Notes under the pieces: generated by a model | What the model saw: the letters and a program-made list of their open reading frames with translations, nothing else | The model's database searches: none | Told to the model about the DNA's origin: nothing | In this document: positions 26,521 to 34,983 of the stretch, one piece after another | How positions within the stretch are numbered: position 1 is the stretch's first letter | Layout of the letters: each line of letters opens with the position of its first letter | Assembly (NCBI GenBank): GCA_963783945.1 | Contig: CAWAPS010000005.1 | Location: forward strand, 434,001 to 498,000 | Length of the DNA: 64,000 nucleotides | Direction: 5' to 3' | DNA from: CAWAPS01 sp963783945 | GTDB lineage: Bacteria > Actinomycetota > Acidimicrobiia > Acidimicrobiales > Palsa-688 | Position numbers and translations under genes: made by a program

Positions 26521-27276
26521 CTACGGCGTGGGCGGCCGGAGTGAGCCGGTTTGTGGGCTCTGACCCGTGTCGACGAGGGCTTGGGCCACGTCGCGGATTC
26601 TGGTGTTGAGGTGTTGGGACGCTCGGCGCAGGATCTCGTAGGCCTGGTCGGCGGTGATGTGTTCGCGCTCCATCAGGATCCCTTGGGCCTGGCCGATCAT
26701 CTCCCGGGTGGCCAGCGCCCCCTGGATGGTGTCGCGCATCTCGTCTTCGTGAGCCTCGGCCGCGGTGAGGGCCAGGCCGGCCATGGCCGCGAGGATCACG
26801 CCCTTGGCCCGGTCCAAAGCGCCGAAAGCGCGGGGATAGTGGGCGTAGAGAATGAGGGCGGCGCCCCGACTGGCGTCGTCGGATAGGCGCAACGCCAGGG
26901 CGCTGCGCACCCCCGCCTTGGCTGCGTCGGGCCCGAAGGACACCCAGCGGGGATCGTCGGCCAGGTCCTCGGCGTAGACCGTTCCGCCTTGATTGATGGC
27001 GTCGAGGCCGGGGCCCTCCCCGGCCTGGTGCTGGACCACGTCGACTCCGGCCGCCACCGAGTCGGTCCCCACCGGGGTGGCAGCGCTGTTGGTGTCGATG
27101 ACGAAGATGCTGGCAAAGTCACAGCCGTCGATGGTCTCCACCGCCAGGTCCACCACCGCTCGCAAGGTGTCAGCGGGGTTGCCGGCCGAGAACAGGGCCT
27201 GGGCCGTCTCCGAGAAGCTGGCCGTGAGCTCCGAACTGCGGTCGTCCGCGCTGGTGGGATGCTCGCCAGTAGTCAT
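26521..27276 (-). CDS. GAF-ANTAR regulator
   Basis: 251 residues from ATG (MTTGEHPTSADDRS) after CGAGGACCT. A GAF domain covers about residues 25-165 (ALFSAGNPADTLRAVVDLAV, VVQHQAGEGPGLDAINQGG, GVRSALALRL). The ANTAR domain follows: TREMIGQAQGILMEREHITA, DQAYEILRRASQHLNTRI and DVAQALVDTG. ANTAR proteins bind nascent RNA and relieve termination; the GAF part senses a ligand. It is the intact counterpart of the relic at 2759-3397 and the nearest gene to the second 63-bp repeat. Confidence 0.92.
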   Translation of the reverse strand: MTTGEHPTSADDRSSELTASFSETAQALFSAGNPADTLRAVVDLAVETIDGCDFASIFVIDTNSAATPVGTDSVAAGVDVVQHQAGEGPGLDAINQGGTVYAEDLADDPRWVSFGPDAAKAGVRSALALRLSDDASRGAALILYAHYPRAFGALDRAKGVILAAMAGLALTAAEAHEDEMRDTIQGALATREMIGQAQGILMEREHITADQAYEILRRASQHLNTRIRDVAQALVDTGQSPQTGSLRPPTP

Positions 27277-27683
27277 AGGTCCTCGATCCGCGGATGTCTG
27301 GGATCGAACTCTATCGAGGGTCAGCGAATCGTCAACCGCCCGAGCCGGCACACCTCAACGGCGACATCACCGCCACGGCCACCCAAACCTGAGAAACGAA
27401 GCCGGACAAGCGATCTGCAGGGCTGACACCAGTTGACCGCCCAGACGGACCATGCCGATCGACGGCCCGGGCGTGACCGTCCGGTCGGGGCTTTGGCTCC
27501 GAACGTGCGCTCATGAAACTGTCGTCGGCGACACATCCAAACTGTCTCGAAAGGCCCGCTCACAGACCGGAGTGTTATGGCAGCCCCTCTTCGAAGCGCG
27601 TTCGTGACTCGTGTTAGACAGTCTTGAGGGGGATGCGGGTGCGGGCATTGCTGGCCGGGTGTAGTGTGTTTCCGGCACGGTGA

Positions 27684-27747
27684 ATCCCGGTCGTGTTGGG
27701 TCAGCTTCGGCTGGCCCGGGAGCGATGCTCCGGACCCTGGTAGCGCG
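27684..27747 (+). repeat. 63-bp dispersed repeat, copy 2
   Basis: Same orientation as 2698-2760. GGGTCAGC-TTCG-GCTGGCCC forms an 8-bp stem with a UUCG tetraloop, followed by GGAGC-GAT-GCTCC. It lies 32 bp before the STAS gene, whose ribosome site (AGGAGAGTCCT) is just downstream, so it may be part of that gene's 5' leader. Confidence 0.75.
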
Positions 27748-27779
27748 TGATTGGCAGCGCCTAATGCCAGGAGAGTCCT

Positions 27780-28145
27780 ATGTCCGGAGTCAAGTTCTCG
27801 CCCGGGAGTGCTTCGCGTCGAGGCCCGACGGTGTTCTCTAGGTGCGACGCTGATCACGGTGTCGTGTGGGTTCGAGGCGCTCAGGACGTATCCACCGTGG
27901 GGGCGCTGTGCATGACCGTGGCTCGAGCTATCGCCTTTGACGATGCCGACCTGGTCATCGATTTAAGCGAGGTGACCTTCATGGATGCGGCGACCGTCGC
28001 GGTGATGATCCGGGCCGAAGCGTTCCTCCGAGACCGCTCGCGGTACTTGACCCTTCGGTCGCTCTCGATCCACGCCCGGAGGCTCCTGGGCACGGGTGGT
28101 TTGGCGGAGCTGGTCGATTCACGGCCTGCAACTGCAACGAGGTGA
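27780..28145 (+). CDS. STAS-domain protein, anti-sigma-factor-antagonist-like
   Basis: 121 residues from ATG after AGGAGAGTCCT. The fold pattern is HGVVWVRGAQDVSTVGALCM, then DLVIDLSEVTFMDAATVAVM and LTLRSLSIHARRLLGTGGLA. In antagonists the phosphorylated residue is Ser/Thr in D(S/T)S; here the loop reads FMDAAT, so Asp-Ala-Ala-Thr replaces the usual DSSG and phosphorylation is doubtful. It might act as an unregulated antagonist or in a GAF-ANTAR/PP2C network. Downstream is a small hypothetical gene. Confidence 0.82.
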   Translation: MSGVKFSPGSASRRGPTVFSRCDADHGVVWVRGAQDVSTVGALCMTVARAIAFDDADLVIDLSEVTFMDAATVAVMIRAEAFLRDRSRYLTLRSLSIHARRLLGTGGLAELVDSRPATATR

Positions 28146-28260
28146 TCAGAACCGCGGGGGCGCTCGCTAGCTTGGTGGAGGTGCCCACGGCCGGAGGGGC
28201 CGACCACGTGGCCAGCGGCCCTCGCCGCAGCCGTGCCGCGGTGGGAACCGGGCCGGCCGC

Positions 28261-28635
28261 GTGACTTCCCCGAGGGGCGGGGCCCCGGCCGACGCTCACC
28301 ACCCGGCAGAAGAACACACCACGAGCGGCCGAGGAGGCCTGGACCTGTCGGCATCTCAGATCGGTACCGTCACCGCCGGATCTCGCCCCTCGACGGCTCA
28401 CGACTCGGCGGTGCTGGCGACGATCGCGGCCGCCTATGACCTGGGCGCCAAGTCAGGGTCGGTCAGTCTTCGCTCCCATGACCTTCTACGCCAGCTGCAC
28501 CGCAGCGCCAGCGTGCTGCGGGAAGCGACCGCACGCGTCGAGAAGGAGGTGCGAACCCACCCCGATGCCGGCCCCGCCCGTAACGCGCTCGCGCTGCTCG
28601 ACGAGGTCCGCCAGATCGGAATCTTTTACGATTGA
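28261..28635 (+). CDS. Hypothetical protein
   Basis: 124 residues from GTG; the first 45 are low-complexity and a start nearer to 28400 is possible. The C-terminal part is helical: HDSAVLATIAAAYDLGAKSG, then LRSHDLLRQLHRSASVLREA and ARNALALLDEVRQIG. No family recognised. It follows the STAS gene by 115 bp. Confidence 0.45.
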   Translation: MTSPRGGAPADAHHPAEEHTTSGRGGLDLSASQIGTVTAGSRPSTAHDSAVLATIAAAYDLGAKSGSVSLRSHDLLRQLHRSASVLREATARVEKEVRTHPDAGPARNALALLDEVRQIGIFYD

Positions 28636-28780
28636 AGGCATGTAAACCCAGAGCTAGATATTCATCTATCGGCGGCGTGATGTCGGGTGATCATCGTCCG
28701 GGGATTCGGGATTTGCCGTCGGCTGATCGAGCAGGTGGGCAGCCAGAAGGCCAACGACGCGGTGGACGTGGCTCTCCAAG

Positions 28781-29746
28781 TCATCGATAGGCGGTCACCC
28801 GTCCATTGTTGCTGTGGGGGGTCGGAATGGTGTGTCGGGCGAGGAGCCAGTCGAGGGCGTTGTTGACGGCCGGGAGGGCCTTCTGGTCGAAGGCGTGGCC
28901 CATGCCGGGTACCAGATCGAGGCGACGGTGTGGGGAGTTGCAGGCTTGGTAGATGGCCTGGGCATCGGTCGTCGGGATGTAGCGGTCCTGGTCGCCGTGG
29001 ACTATGGCGACGGGAACCACGATGCAACGGACCAGCTCGGCGGGGAATGGGGGGGCATCCCAGGTCGGGGCTATTCGAATGTGGAGGTGATGTTTGGCGA
29101 TTTGACGGCCGAGACGGGTGCGGGCGAGCCCGATCACCAGGGCGCCGGGGGCCGAGCGGGGGGTTCGCCAGGTTGCCGGGGCGCTGATACTGACCACACC
29201 CGTCAACTCGTTGTCGCCTGAGGCGGCATAACGCAAGGCCGCGACAGCACCCATGGATGCCCCCACCAACACCACATTGAGCCCGGTCCGCTTGGCCCTG
29301 GCCACGGCCGCGGCGATGTCGTAGGACTCGAGGTCGCCGAGCGCGCATTGGCCTTCGGAGCGTCCATGGCCTCGAGAGTCGTAGGACACCACATCGAATC
29401 CGGCGCCCCGGAGGGCCTCGGCTTGGCGCACGACCGCCACGTTGTCGCATGATCCGGCGAAGCCGTGCGCCAGTACGACTACGGCGCGTGCTGTTTCTGC
29501 CGACCAATACCGCCAGTGCAGCTTGACGCCGTCTGCGGTTATGAGCGCCTTGCTCGAATCTCGATCTGGCCCCGTGCCGGGCCACGCTGGGGTGAGCCTG
29601 CGGTGGCCGGCCTGGTGCCAGCGGTCGTTCCCAACGTCATGCCCTCGCTCACTGCCGGCTATCACTTTGACCTCCAAGCATTCGTCGGCGAATCGTGCCT
29701 GGGGAAAAAGGGGCCGGTTGAACTCCGCCGGGGTCCGGGGCGGCAC
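28781..29746 (-). CDS. Alpha/beta hydrolase (serine aminopeptidase/lysophospholipase-like)
   Basis: The open frame is 321 codons from GTG, but the first about 66 residues have no family features; the fold begins at ALITADGVKLHWRYW. No ATG, GTG or TTG lies near that point, so the start is uncertain and the 5' end may be damaged. Motifs: VLAHGFAGSCDN (oxyanion), DSRGHGRSEGQ, VGASMGAVAAL with the nucleophile Ser, HGDQDRYIP with the acid and GMGHAFDQ with the His. It is divergent from a desaturase 440 bp away. Confidence 0.78.
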   Translation of the reverse strand: MPPRTPAEFNRPLFPQARFADECLEVKVIAGSERGHDVGNDRWHQAGHRRLTPAWPGTGPDRDSSKALITADGVKLHWRYWSAETARAVVVLAHGFAGSCDNVAVVRQAEALRGAGFDVVSYDSRGHGRSEGQCALGDLESYDIAAAVARAKRTGLNVVLVGASMGAVAALRYAASGDNELTGVVSISAPATWRTPRSAPGALVIGLARTRLGRQIAKHHLHIRIAPTWDAPPFPAELVRCIVVPVAIVHGDQDRYIPTTDAQAIYQACNSPHRRLDLVPGMGHAFDQKALPAVNNALDWLLARHTIPTPHSNNGRVTAYR

Positions 29747-30184
29747 GAAACAACTGTTACCACTATCGCAAATCGAATGGTCCCCCGCAACCGCAGACAG
29801 CGTTCAAACCGTCGCTGTCAGCGTATATGTAGTGAGCAGTGTCCTACGGCCGGGATGGGTCGGGACCGGAACCCAAGATGGAGGCGCCTCGGGCCTCCTT
29901 GTCAGACCGACCTGAGGAACTGGCGTTCCCGGCGTAAGGGTCTCCTCTTCTTAACCGATTCGAGTAGATCGCACGTAGTTGAGCCTGGTCAGGGTCGAAG
30001 CCTGGCCCGCGGATCACCGCCGGCACCCGCCGCCCGGGTAGTCGGACCGTCACAGAAAGTGGACCCGTCGAGTGATGGTGTGACTACTGCGGTACTCTCG
30101 GGTGGTTCGACGGGAGCGGCCCCGCTCCCGGCGTTGCTCCGGTCCCTGGTGACGCACCAAGAGCGATTTCACCAGGAGGGAGCG
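29747..30184. other. Spacer with a hairpin before the desaturase
   Basis: About 440 bases between divergent genes. A perfect inverted repeat, GGGAGCG-GCCC-CGCTCCC (30112-30129), lies 55 bp before the desaturase ATG and could be a leader hairpin or operator. A ribosome site (CCAGGAGGGAGCG) is adjacent to the ATG. No gene was recognised. Confidence 0.45.
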
Positions 30185-31195
30185 ATGCCGCTACCCACCA
30201 CGACCGGGTTGGCCAACGACTACGGTCTACTAGCCGGTCGAATCGGCGACGCGACTTTGCTGCGCCGCCGGCCCGCCTACTACGTCACCAAGATGGCGCT
30301 TACCATCGTCGCCTTCGTCGGGGGCTGGGTGGCGCTGTTCGCGGTGGGTGATTCCTGGGCTTCTCTGGGCATCGCCGCACTTCTTGCTTTCCTGTCGACC
30401 CAAGTGGTGTTCTTCGGCCACGACGCCGGCCATCAGCAAATATTCACATCCTGCCAGGCCAACCGCAGGGTCGGGCTCGTAGTCGCGAACGTGCTGTCCG
30501 GACTGAGCTTTGGATGGTGGGTGCCCAAGCACAACGCCCATCACGCTCACCCGAACGTCATCGGCCGAGACCCTGACATCGGCGACGGAACCGTGGCCCT
30601 AGCCTTCAGCACTGAGACCGTACGCAACCGCCACGGCGCCAGCCGGGTTATGGCTCGCTACCAGGCGTGGCTGTTCTTTCCCCTTCTCCTGCTCGAAGGG
30701 GTCGGACTGCACATCTCGGGCGTTCACGATCTGCTCCGGCGACGGGATCGTTCCGCCGCCGTCGAGGGAATGCTGCTCGGCCTCCACTCCGTGCTGTACG
30801 TCACCGCCGTAATCTGGGTGCTGTCACCGCTTCGGGCCCTGGCTTTCGTGGCCGTCCAGCAGGGACTCTTCGGCCTGTACCTCGGGTGCACGTTCGCGCC
30901 CAACCACAAGGGCATGCCAGTCTTAGTCGACGACTCGGACCTGGGATTCGTCCGCCGCCAGATCATCACCAGCCGGAACGTAACTGGTGGCCCCCTGATC
31001 GCCTTCCTGTTCGGCGGGCTCAACTATCAGATCGAACATCACCTCTTCCCCGCCATGCCTCGCCCCAACCTGCCAAAAGCGCGAGCTATCATCCAGATGT
31101 TCTGCGCTGATCACGACATCACCTATCACGAATCCAGCGTCTTCGGCTCCTACCGCCAGGCGCTCGGCTATCTCAACATGGTGGGGGCGGGCTAG
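30185..31195 (+). CDS. Fatty-acid desaturase (acyl-lipid/acyl-CoA type)
   Basis: 336 residues from ATG after CCAGGAGGGAGCG; the longer upstream frame is not coding. His boxes: HDAGHQQ (about 80), HNAHHAHPN (about 119-127) and QIEHHLFP (about 287-294), where Gln replaces the first His as in front-end and DesA3-like desaturases. Membrane spans are at about 35-75, 155-175 and 190-235. It differs from the one at 11161 (box 3 HHVHH). No electron-donor gene is nearby. Likely unsaturates membrane lipids. Confidence 0.92.
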   Translation: MPLPTTTGLANDYGLLAGRIGDATLLRRRPAYYVTKMALTIVAFVGGWVALFAVGDSWASLGIAALLAFLSTQVVFFGHDAGHQQIFTSCQANRRVGLVVANVLSGLSFGWWVPKHNAHHAHPNVIGRDPDIGDGTVALAFSTETVRNRHGASRVMARYQAWLFFPLLLLEGVGLHISGVHDLLRRRDRSAAVEGMLLGLHSVLYVTAVIWVLSPLRALAFVAVQQGLFGLYLGCTFAPNHKGMPVLVDDSDLGFVRRQIITSRNVTGGPLIAFLFGGLNYQIEHHLFPAMPRPNLPKARAIIQMFCADHDITYHESSVFGSYRQALGYLNMVGAG

Positions 31196-31321
31196 AGCCG
31201 CTCGAGAACAGCCTCCGAACAAGCGGACCAGATCCTCCGTCCTGATGGCTGACGCGGCACCTCGCAACATGACGGTCGTGGATCTCGTAGGCATTGGTGA
31301 CGCGGCACATTGGACGAATCG

Positions 31322-32062
31322 TCAGGGCCGGGCCGTCGGGGTGGTAGGGGCCCATGCGGCGGGATCGAGGGTGCCGTCGATCGAGGCTTGGGCGACATCG
31401 GTAAGACGCAGATTGTGGTTCCGGGCGTAACGCCGTAAACGGGAGAACGCTTCGGCCAAGTCGACGCCGGCCCGTTCAGCCATCACGCCTTTCGCTTGCT
31501 CGATCACGACACGGCTCTCCAGGGCGCGGGTGAGCTGTTCGTTGACGCGTTGGGTTTCGAGCACGGCCCGGTGCTGAACGATGCCTATGGTAGCCAGGTC
31601 GGCGAACGCTTGGGCCACGACCACGTCGGCGTCGTCCATGGGGGCCTCCTCGACCGCGAACAGGTTCAGGGCGCCGATGGTTGCGTGCCGCAGCCGCAGC
31701 GGCAGCGCGAAGACCGAGCCGAAGCCGGCCTCTAAAGCAGCCGCCGAGAACCGGGGCCAGCGGCCGGTACCGGCGCGCAGGTTCTCATGTTCGATGCGCT
31801 GGCCGGTATGGAAGGCGTCCAGGCAGGGGCCTTCGTCGGCCTGCAGCTCGAACAGTTCCAGGATCCGCATGGCCTCGTTGGATGAGGCCATCAACCGCAA
31901 CTCACCGTCGGGGGAGGCCAGCATCACTCCGGCTGCGGACACGCCGAGCAGCTTCACACAGCGGTCTGCCAGGCCGGTGAGTAGCTCCACCACGTCGAAG
32001 TCTTCCACCAGGGTGTCGGCTAGCTCGACGAGCATCTGCACGACGGAGGACTCTCGGGTCAT
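31322..32062 (-). CDS. GAF-ANTAR regulator
   Basis: 246 residues. The GAF domain is about residues 17-160: VELLTGLADRCVKLLGVSAA, DEGPCLDAFHTGQRIEHENL and SVFALPLRLRHATIGALNLF. The ANTAR domain is about 170-230: RVVIEQAKGVMAERAGVDLA, EAFSRLRRYARNHNLRL, TDVAQASIDG. It follows another GAF-ANTAR gene on the same strand by 123 bp. ANTAR proteins act as RNA-binding antiterminators; which transcripts are bound is unknown. Confidence 0.93.
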   Translation of the reverse strand: MTRESSVVQMLVELADTLVEDFDVVELLTGLADRCVKLLGVSAAGVMLASPDGELRLMASSNEAMRILELFELQADEGPCLDAFHTGQRIEHENLRAGTGRWPRFSAAALEAGFGSVFALPLRLRHATIGALNLFAVEEAPMDDADVVVAQAFADLATIGIVQHRAVLETQRVNEQLTRALESRVVIEQAKGVMAERAGVDLAEAFSRLRRYARNHNLRLTDVAQASIDGTLDPAAWAPTTPTARP

Positions 32063-32185
32063 CTCATCCTGCCCTCCTTAGCCTTGGGCGATTCGCCGAG
32101 GTCGCCGGGCCCCGGCGCGAAGCTGTATCTCGCTCAACCATGCTACGCCGTGCCCCGACTTGTCGCAGGCGGGGGACGGGCCTGT

Positions 32186-32881
32186 TCATGAGAACCGCAG
32201 CGTGCGGTCCACGACCTCTTGGGCCACGTCGTGGAGCAGGCGATCGTGGCTGAACGCGTACGCTCGTAGATGGATGAGTGCTTCGCCGACACTCACCCCT
32301 AGCTGGACGGCCACCATGCCGGCGGCGTTGTGCACCACGAAGCGGAAGTCGGCGCCGAACTCCAATTCCCTGGCCAACCCGCCCGGGGGTGCCGCGGCTT
32401 GGACGTCGAGCACCCAACGGGCGGCGACGTCGGCCATTACCAACGCGTCGGCGTGCTGGCCGTCGCTCAAGGGTCCGGGCCGGTCCCGATACAAGTTCAA
32501 GGCGCCGAGGCGGACAGTGCCCACCCGCAGCGGGAACCCGAAGACGGCCCGCGCTCCCGCCTCTACCGCCGGTGGCGTGAAGGCCAACCAGCGAGGGCTG
32601 GCAGGGTCAGCCAGGTCGGGCTCGAGCACCACGTCGTTGTACCGGTAAGCGTCCACGCACGGACCCTCACCCAGGGTGAACTGCAACTCCTCGATCAGGT
32701 TGCTCACCTGGTTTGTCGAGCACAACGATCCCCGGGGTATCTCGCCCGACATCAACATGACCCCTGTGCCCGTGATACCGATGACATGTGCGCCCACCTC
32801 GCACAGCCGAGCCGCCGCCGGCCGGCCGTCGTCACCCGCGGACAGTTCATCCAAGATACGCCGCAGCCGCTCACCCGCCAT
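32186..32881 (-). CDS. GAF-ANTAR regulator
   Basis: 231 residues. GAF is about 5-150 (GRPAAARLCEVGAHVIGITG, LGEGPCVDAYRYNDVVLEPD, AVFGFPLRVGTVRLGALNLY). The ANTAR end is less typical at its first helix (FRFVVHNAAGMVAVQLGVSV) but regular afterwards (EALIHLRAYAFSHDR, DVAQEVVDRTL). Upstream of the GAF-ANTAR gene at 31322 on the same strand, probably one operon. The pair belong to a group of proteins often called GAF and ANTAR domain-containing in mycobacteria. Confidence 0.9.
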   Translation of the reverse strand: MAGERLRRILDELSAGDDGRPAAARLCEVGAHVIGITGTGVMLMSGEIPRGSLCSTNQVSNLIEELQFTLGEGPCVDAYRYNDVVLEPDLADPASPRWLAFTPPAVEAGARAVFGFPLRVGTVRLGALNLYRDRPGPLSDGQHADALVMADVAARWVLDVQAAAPPGGLARELEFGADFRFVVHNAAGMVAVQLGVSVGEALIHLRAYAFSHDRLLHDVAQEVVDRTLRFS

Positions 32882-33459
32882 TCGATGACCTCAATCCCAG
32901 CGGTGAAGGCCGGTGCCAAGCACCGTCCTGATCGCCCACCGGCTCCCTCCTTGACTCGAGCAGGGGACCGTGCCAGCAGGGACTGGACCAGATGTGTACC
33001 CAGGGCCAAAAAACACCGGCCCTCGCCCACGACACTACTCACGCAATGACCTTCGCGGCCAACACCCCGTCACCAACCCACGAAAACAGACCCCGTGGCC
33101 GCGCCGGACCAGGCAACACATCGAAAAGCCGATCTGTCTCGCCATTCCCCCCAGCGAGCCGCGGAGATAGCCGCCTCGTAGGGGCGGGGCAGCGGGCTGA
33201 CCTCGTGGTTTCCTCGTCCAGGGTCCGTCGGCGAACCGACTCTCACAGGTCGAAGATGCGATATCGCGTCGTCGGGCGTCGGGGGCGACGAAGCGGCTGG
33301 AGGGGGCCGAGAAGCGGGCGAGTTGTACGGCCGTGAGGTCGGCGCTTTCGACTTCGAAGGCCGCGGTGGCTTGCCCGACCAGTATTTGGCCGGCGGCTGT
33401 GATGCGACCGATCGAGGTCAGTCGAGCATCCATTCGACCGGGTGCTCGCCATCGGGCTG
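32882..33459. other. Spacer and decayed sequence
   Basis: About 580 bases. The first 350 hold no recognisable gene and probably contain the promoter of the GAF-ANTAR pair. The part 33240-33460 is downstream of the decayed ATPase end and has short protein-like segments on the minus strand that I could not assign. Confidence 0.35.
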
Positions 33460-34047
33460 TTAGGTGCACGCCGAGCCGGTCTGGAGGCTGCGGTGCAGGT
33501 GCCGGCCGATCGGTTCGTCAACTGCGCTGATCCGGTCGATGGCTGTGGTGAGGGCTTTGGTGGCGGCAACTCGGGCACGTTCACGTCTGGAGCCGACGGC
33601 GCGCTCCCTTCCCCCAAGGCCGGTCGCGGCCATGAGTTCCTCAACCAGCGCATTCCGCTCTGCTTCCAGCGCTTCTCGGCGGGCGGGGTCGGACCAGGCG
33701 TCGGCCTCGGTGATGTCGGCGTCGAGCTCCTTGAGTCGACTCCGGTAGGACTCGAGGGCTGCCGGGTCGAGGACCGAACCGAGTCCGGGCTGCTCGACGG
33801 TGCCTGCGCCAGCTGTGACCAGGTCGATAGCCGCCACAGGTAGGCCGGGTCGGCGCAGCAACTCTCGCAGGTACGAGTAGCCCTTGAGCGCCTTCACCGG
33901 TACGGACTGGGATTCCGTTCCGACCAGCCAGAATCCGTAGCCGGTGGGGCTGAGCCGCAGAGTGGTCGATGGGGCGGGGCCCGGCGGTTGCCAACGGGAG
34001 AGCCGGTCCCGCCACCAGGAGGCGCCGAGCCTGGTGTAGGTGGCCAA
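33460..34047 (-). pseudogene. C-terminal fragment of a large ATPase/LuxR-type regulator
   Basis: About 195 codons starting ATYTRLGASWWRDRLSRW, the end of the repeat region in large signal-transducing ATPases, followed by the small C-terminal domain typical of that group: GYGFWLVGTESQSVPVKALK, GYSYLRELLRRPGLPV and ERARVAATKALTTAIDRISA, then HLHRSLQTGS. The N-terminal ATPase (usually 600 or more residues) is missing. The frame continues from a SnoaL-like fragment in another frame, so this is a rearranged remnant. Confidence 0.7.
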
Positions 34048-34059
34048 GGCCGACTCTCG

Positions 34060-34288
34060 GCGGATGGCGGCCGTTGATCCGCTCGACTCGCACCTGTCCG
34101 GCGCAGGGATGGCCGCTTACCCGCACGGCCATGGCCTCCTCGGCGGTCGCCGTCTGCAGCCGCCACTGAGGCAAGGACAAGTCCACGAACAGGTCCGGGG
34201 CGAAAAGTCCGTCGGGAGCGGTGCCGGTTTCGAGGAATTCGATGATCCCGGCGACCGCCACGTTGGTGTGGAGCGGGGCCGTGGTCAT
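34060..34288 (-). pseudogene. SnoaL-like (NTF2-fold) protein, truncated
   Basis: Starts with ATG (MTTAPLHTNVAVAGIIEF) and reads LETGTAPDGLFAPDLFVDLS and QTATAEEAMAVRVSGHP, an NTF2-like start with the usual FAPDLFVDL block. After about 76 residues it runs into the unrelated ATPase fragment, so the second half of the domain is lost. It starts at the 3' end of the decayed cupin gene, its probable former operon partner. Confidence 0.65.
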
Positions 34289-34662
34289 TGCTGCCCCCCG
34301 CTTCGGCCAGGTTGCGCCGGACGACGGCCACGGTCTCGTCGAGGTCCTCAGAGGGGCTGAACTCCACGACCGACGTGCCCGCCGTGATCAGGGGGAGATG
34401 CCCAGGCGCCGCGTAGTAAGCGTCGCCGGCCACGTAAGTCTCCTCCCGATCGGTCCACCGGAAAGTGATCTGACCTTCGGTGACCACGACCCAGTGCTCA
34501 CACTGGCACCGATCGTAGGGCGGCCGACGAAGAACGGGGCAGGGTCGGCATCCTGTTTAAAGGTTTCGAACGCCACCGTATAGCCTGCAAGAGGGGCGTA
34601 TCGAGCTGAATCATTTCGAGATGTACGGCTACCGGTGTGCTCATCTTGCTGGCACTGCGCAT
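34289..34662 (-). pseudogene. Cupin-domain protein with two frameshifts
   Basis: ATG follows a strong AGGAGG. Three reading frames together give one cupin: MSTPVAVHLEMIQLDTP, then LAGYTVAFETFKQDADPAPF and then WVVVTEGQITFRWTDREETY with AGDAYYAAPGHLPL. The shifts lie near 34590 and 34520 (in the GGCCGCCC run), each explained by one base. The order cupin then SnoaL-like suggests an old two-gene operon. Not functional as read. Confidence 0.75.
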
Positions 34663-34983
34663 GGGGTCCTCCTGAGCGGATGTACACCGGACACCCCAAA
34701 GGCGTAACTGCCGAGGGAACAGCGCAACCACCGAAGTTACGAACTGGCCTGCCCCCTTAAGGCGGAGTCCCGTACGAGGCGCTGGCGGGACCGGGACCCC
34801 GTGCCTGCGCGGGGCCCTTCCTCGGCCGATACTGCGCTTGGTGACCCGCTTCCGGTTCGAGGCCGCGATTAGCCCGTGTTCGGGCCACCCGGGCGTCCCG
34901 TGCCACGTGGCGCTCCACGCCACTAGGGGGGCTCGGGCCGAGTTGTCCCGTGCTCGTGATGCTCTAATAGATTTCTGCCCTGT

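Noticed and set aside
27684..27747. The 63-bp repeat as an ANTAR RNA target
   Set aside because: ANTAR targets need two hairpins with six-base loops bearing A at position 1 and G at position 4. The loops here (UUCG, GAU) do not fit.
2698..27747. Composite transposon made of the two modules
   Set aside because: Neither module carries a transposase or terminal repeats; the arrangement fits segmental duplication better.
30112..30129. Hairpin before the desaturase as an intrinsic terminator
   Set aside because: No T-tract follows, and it lies in the likely 5' leader rather than after a gene.
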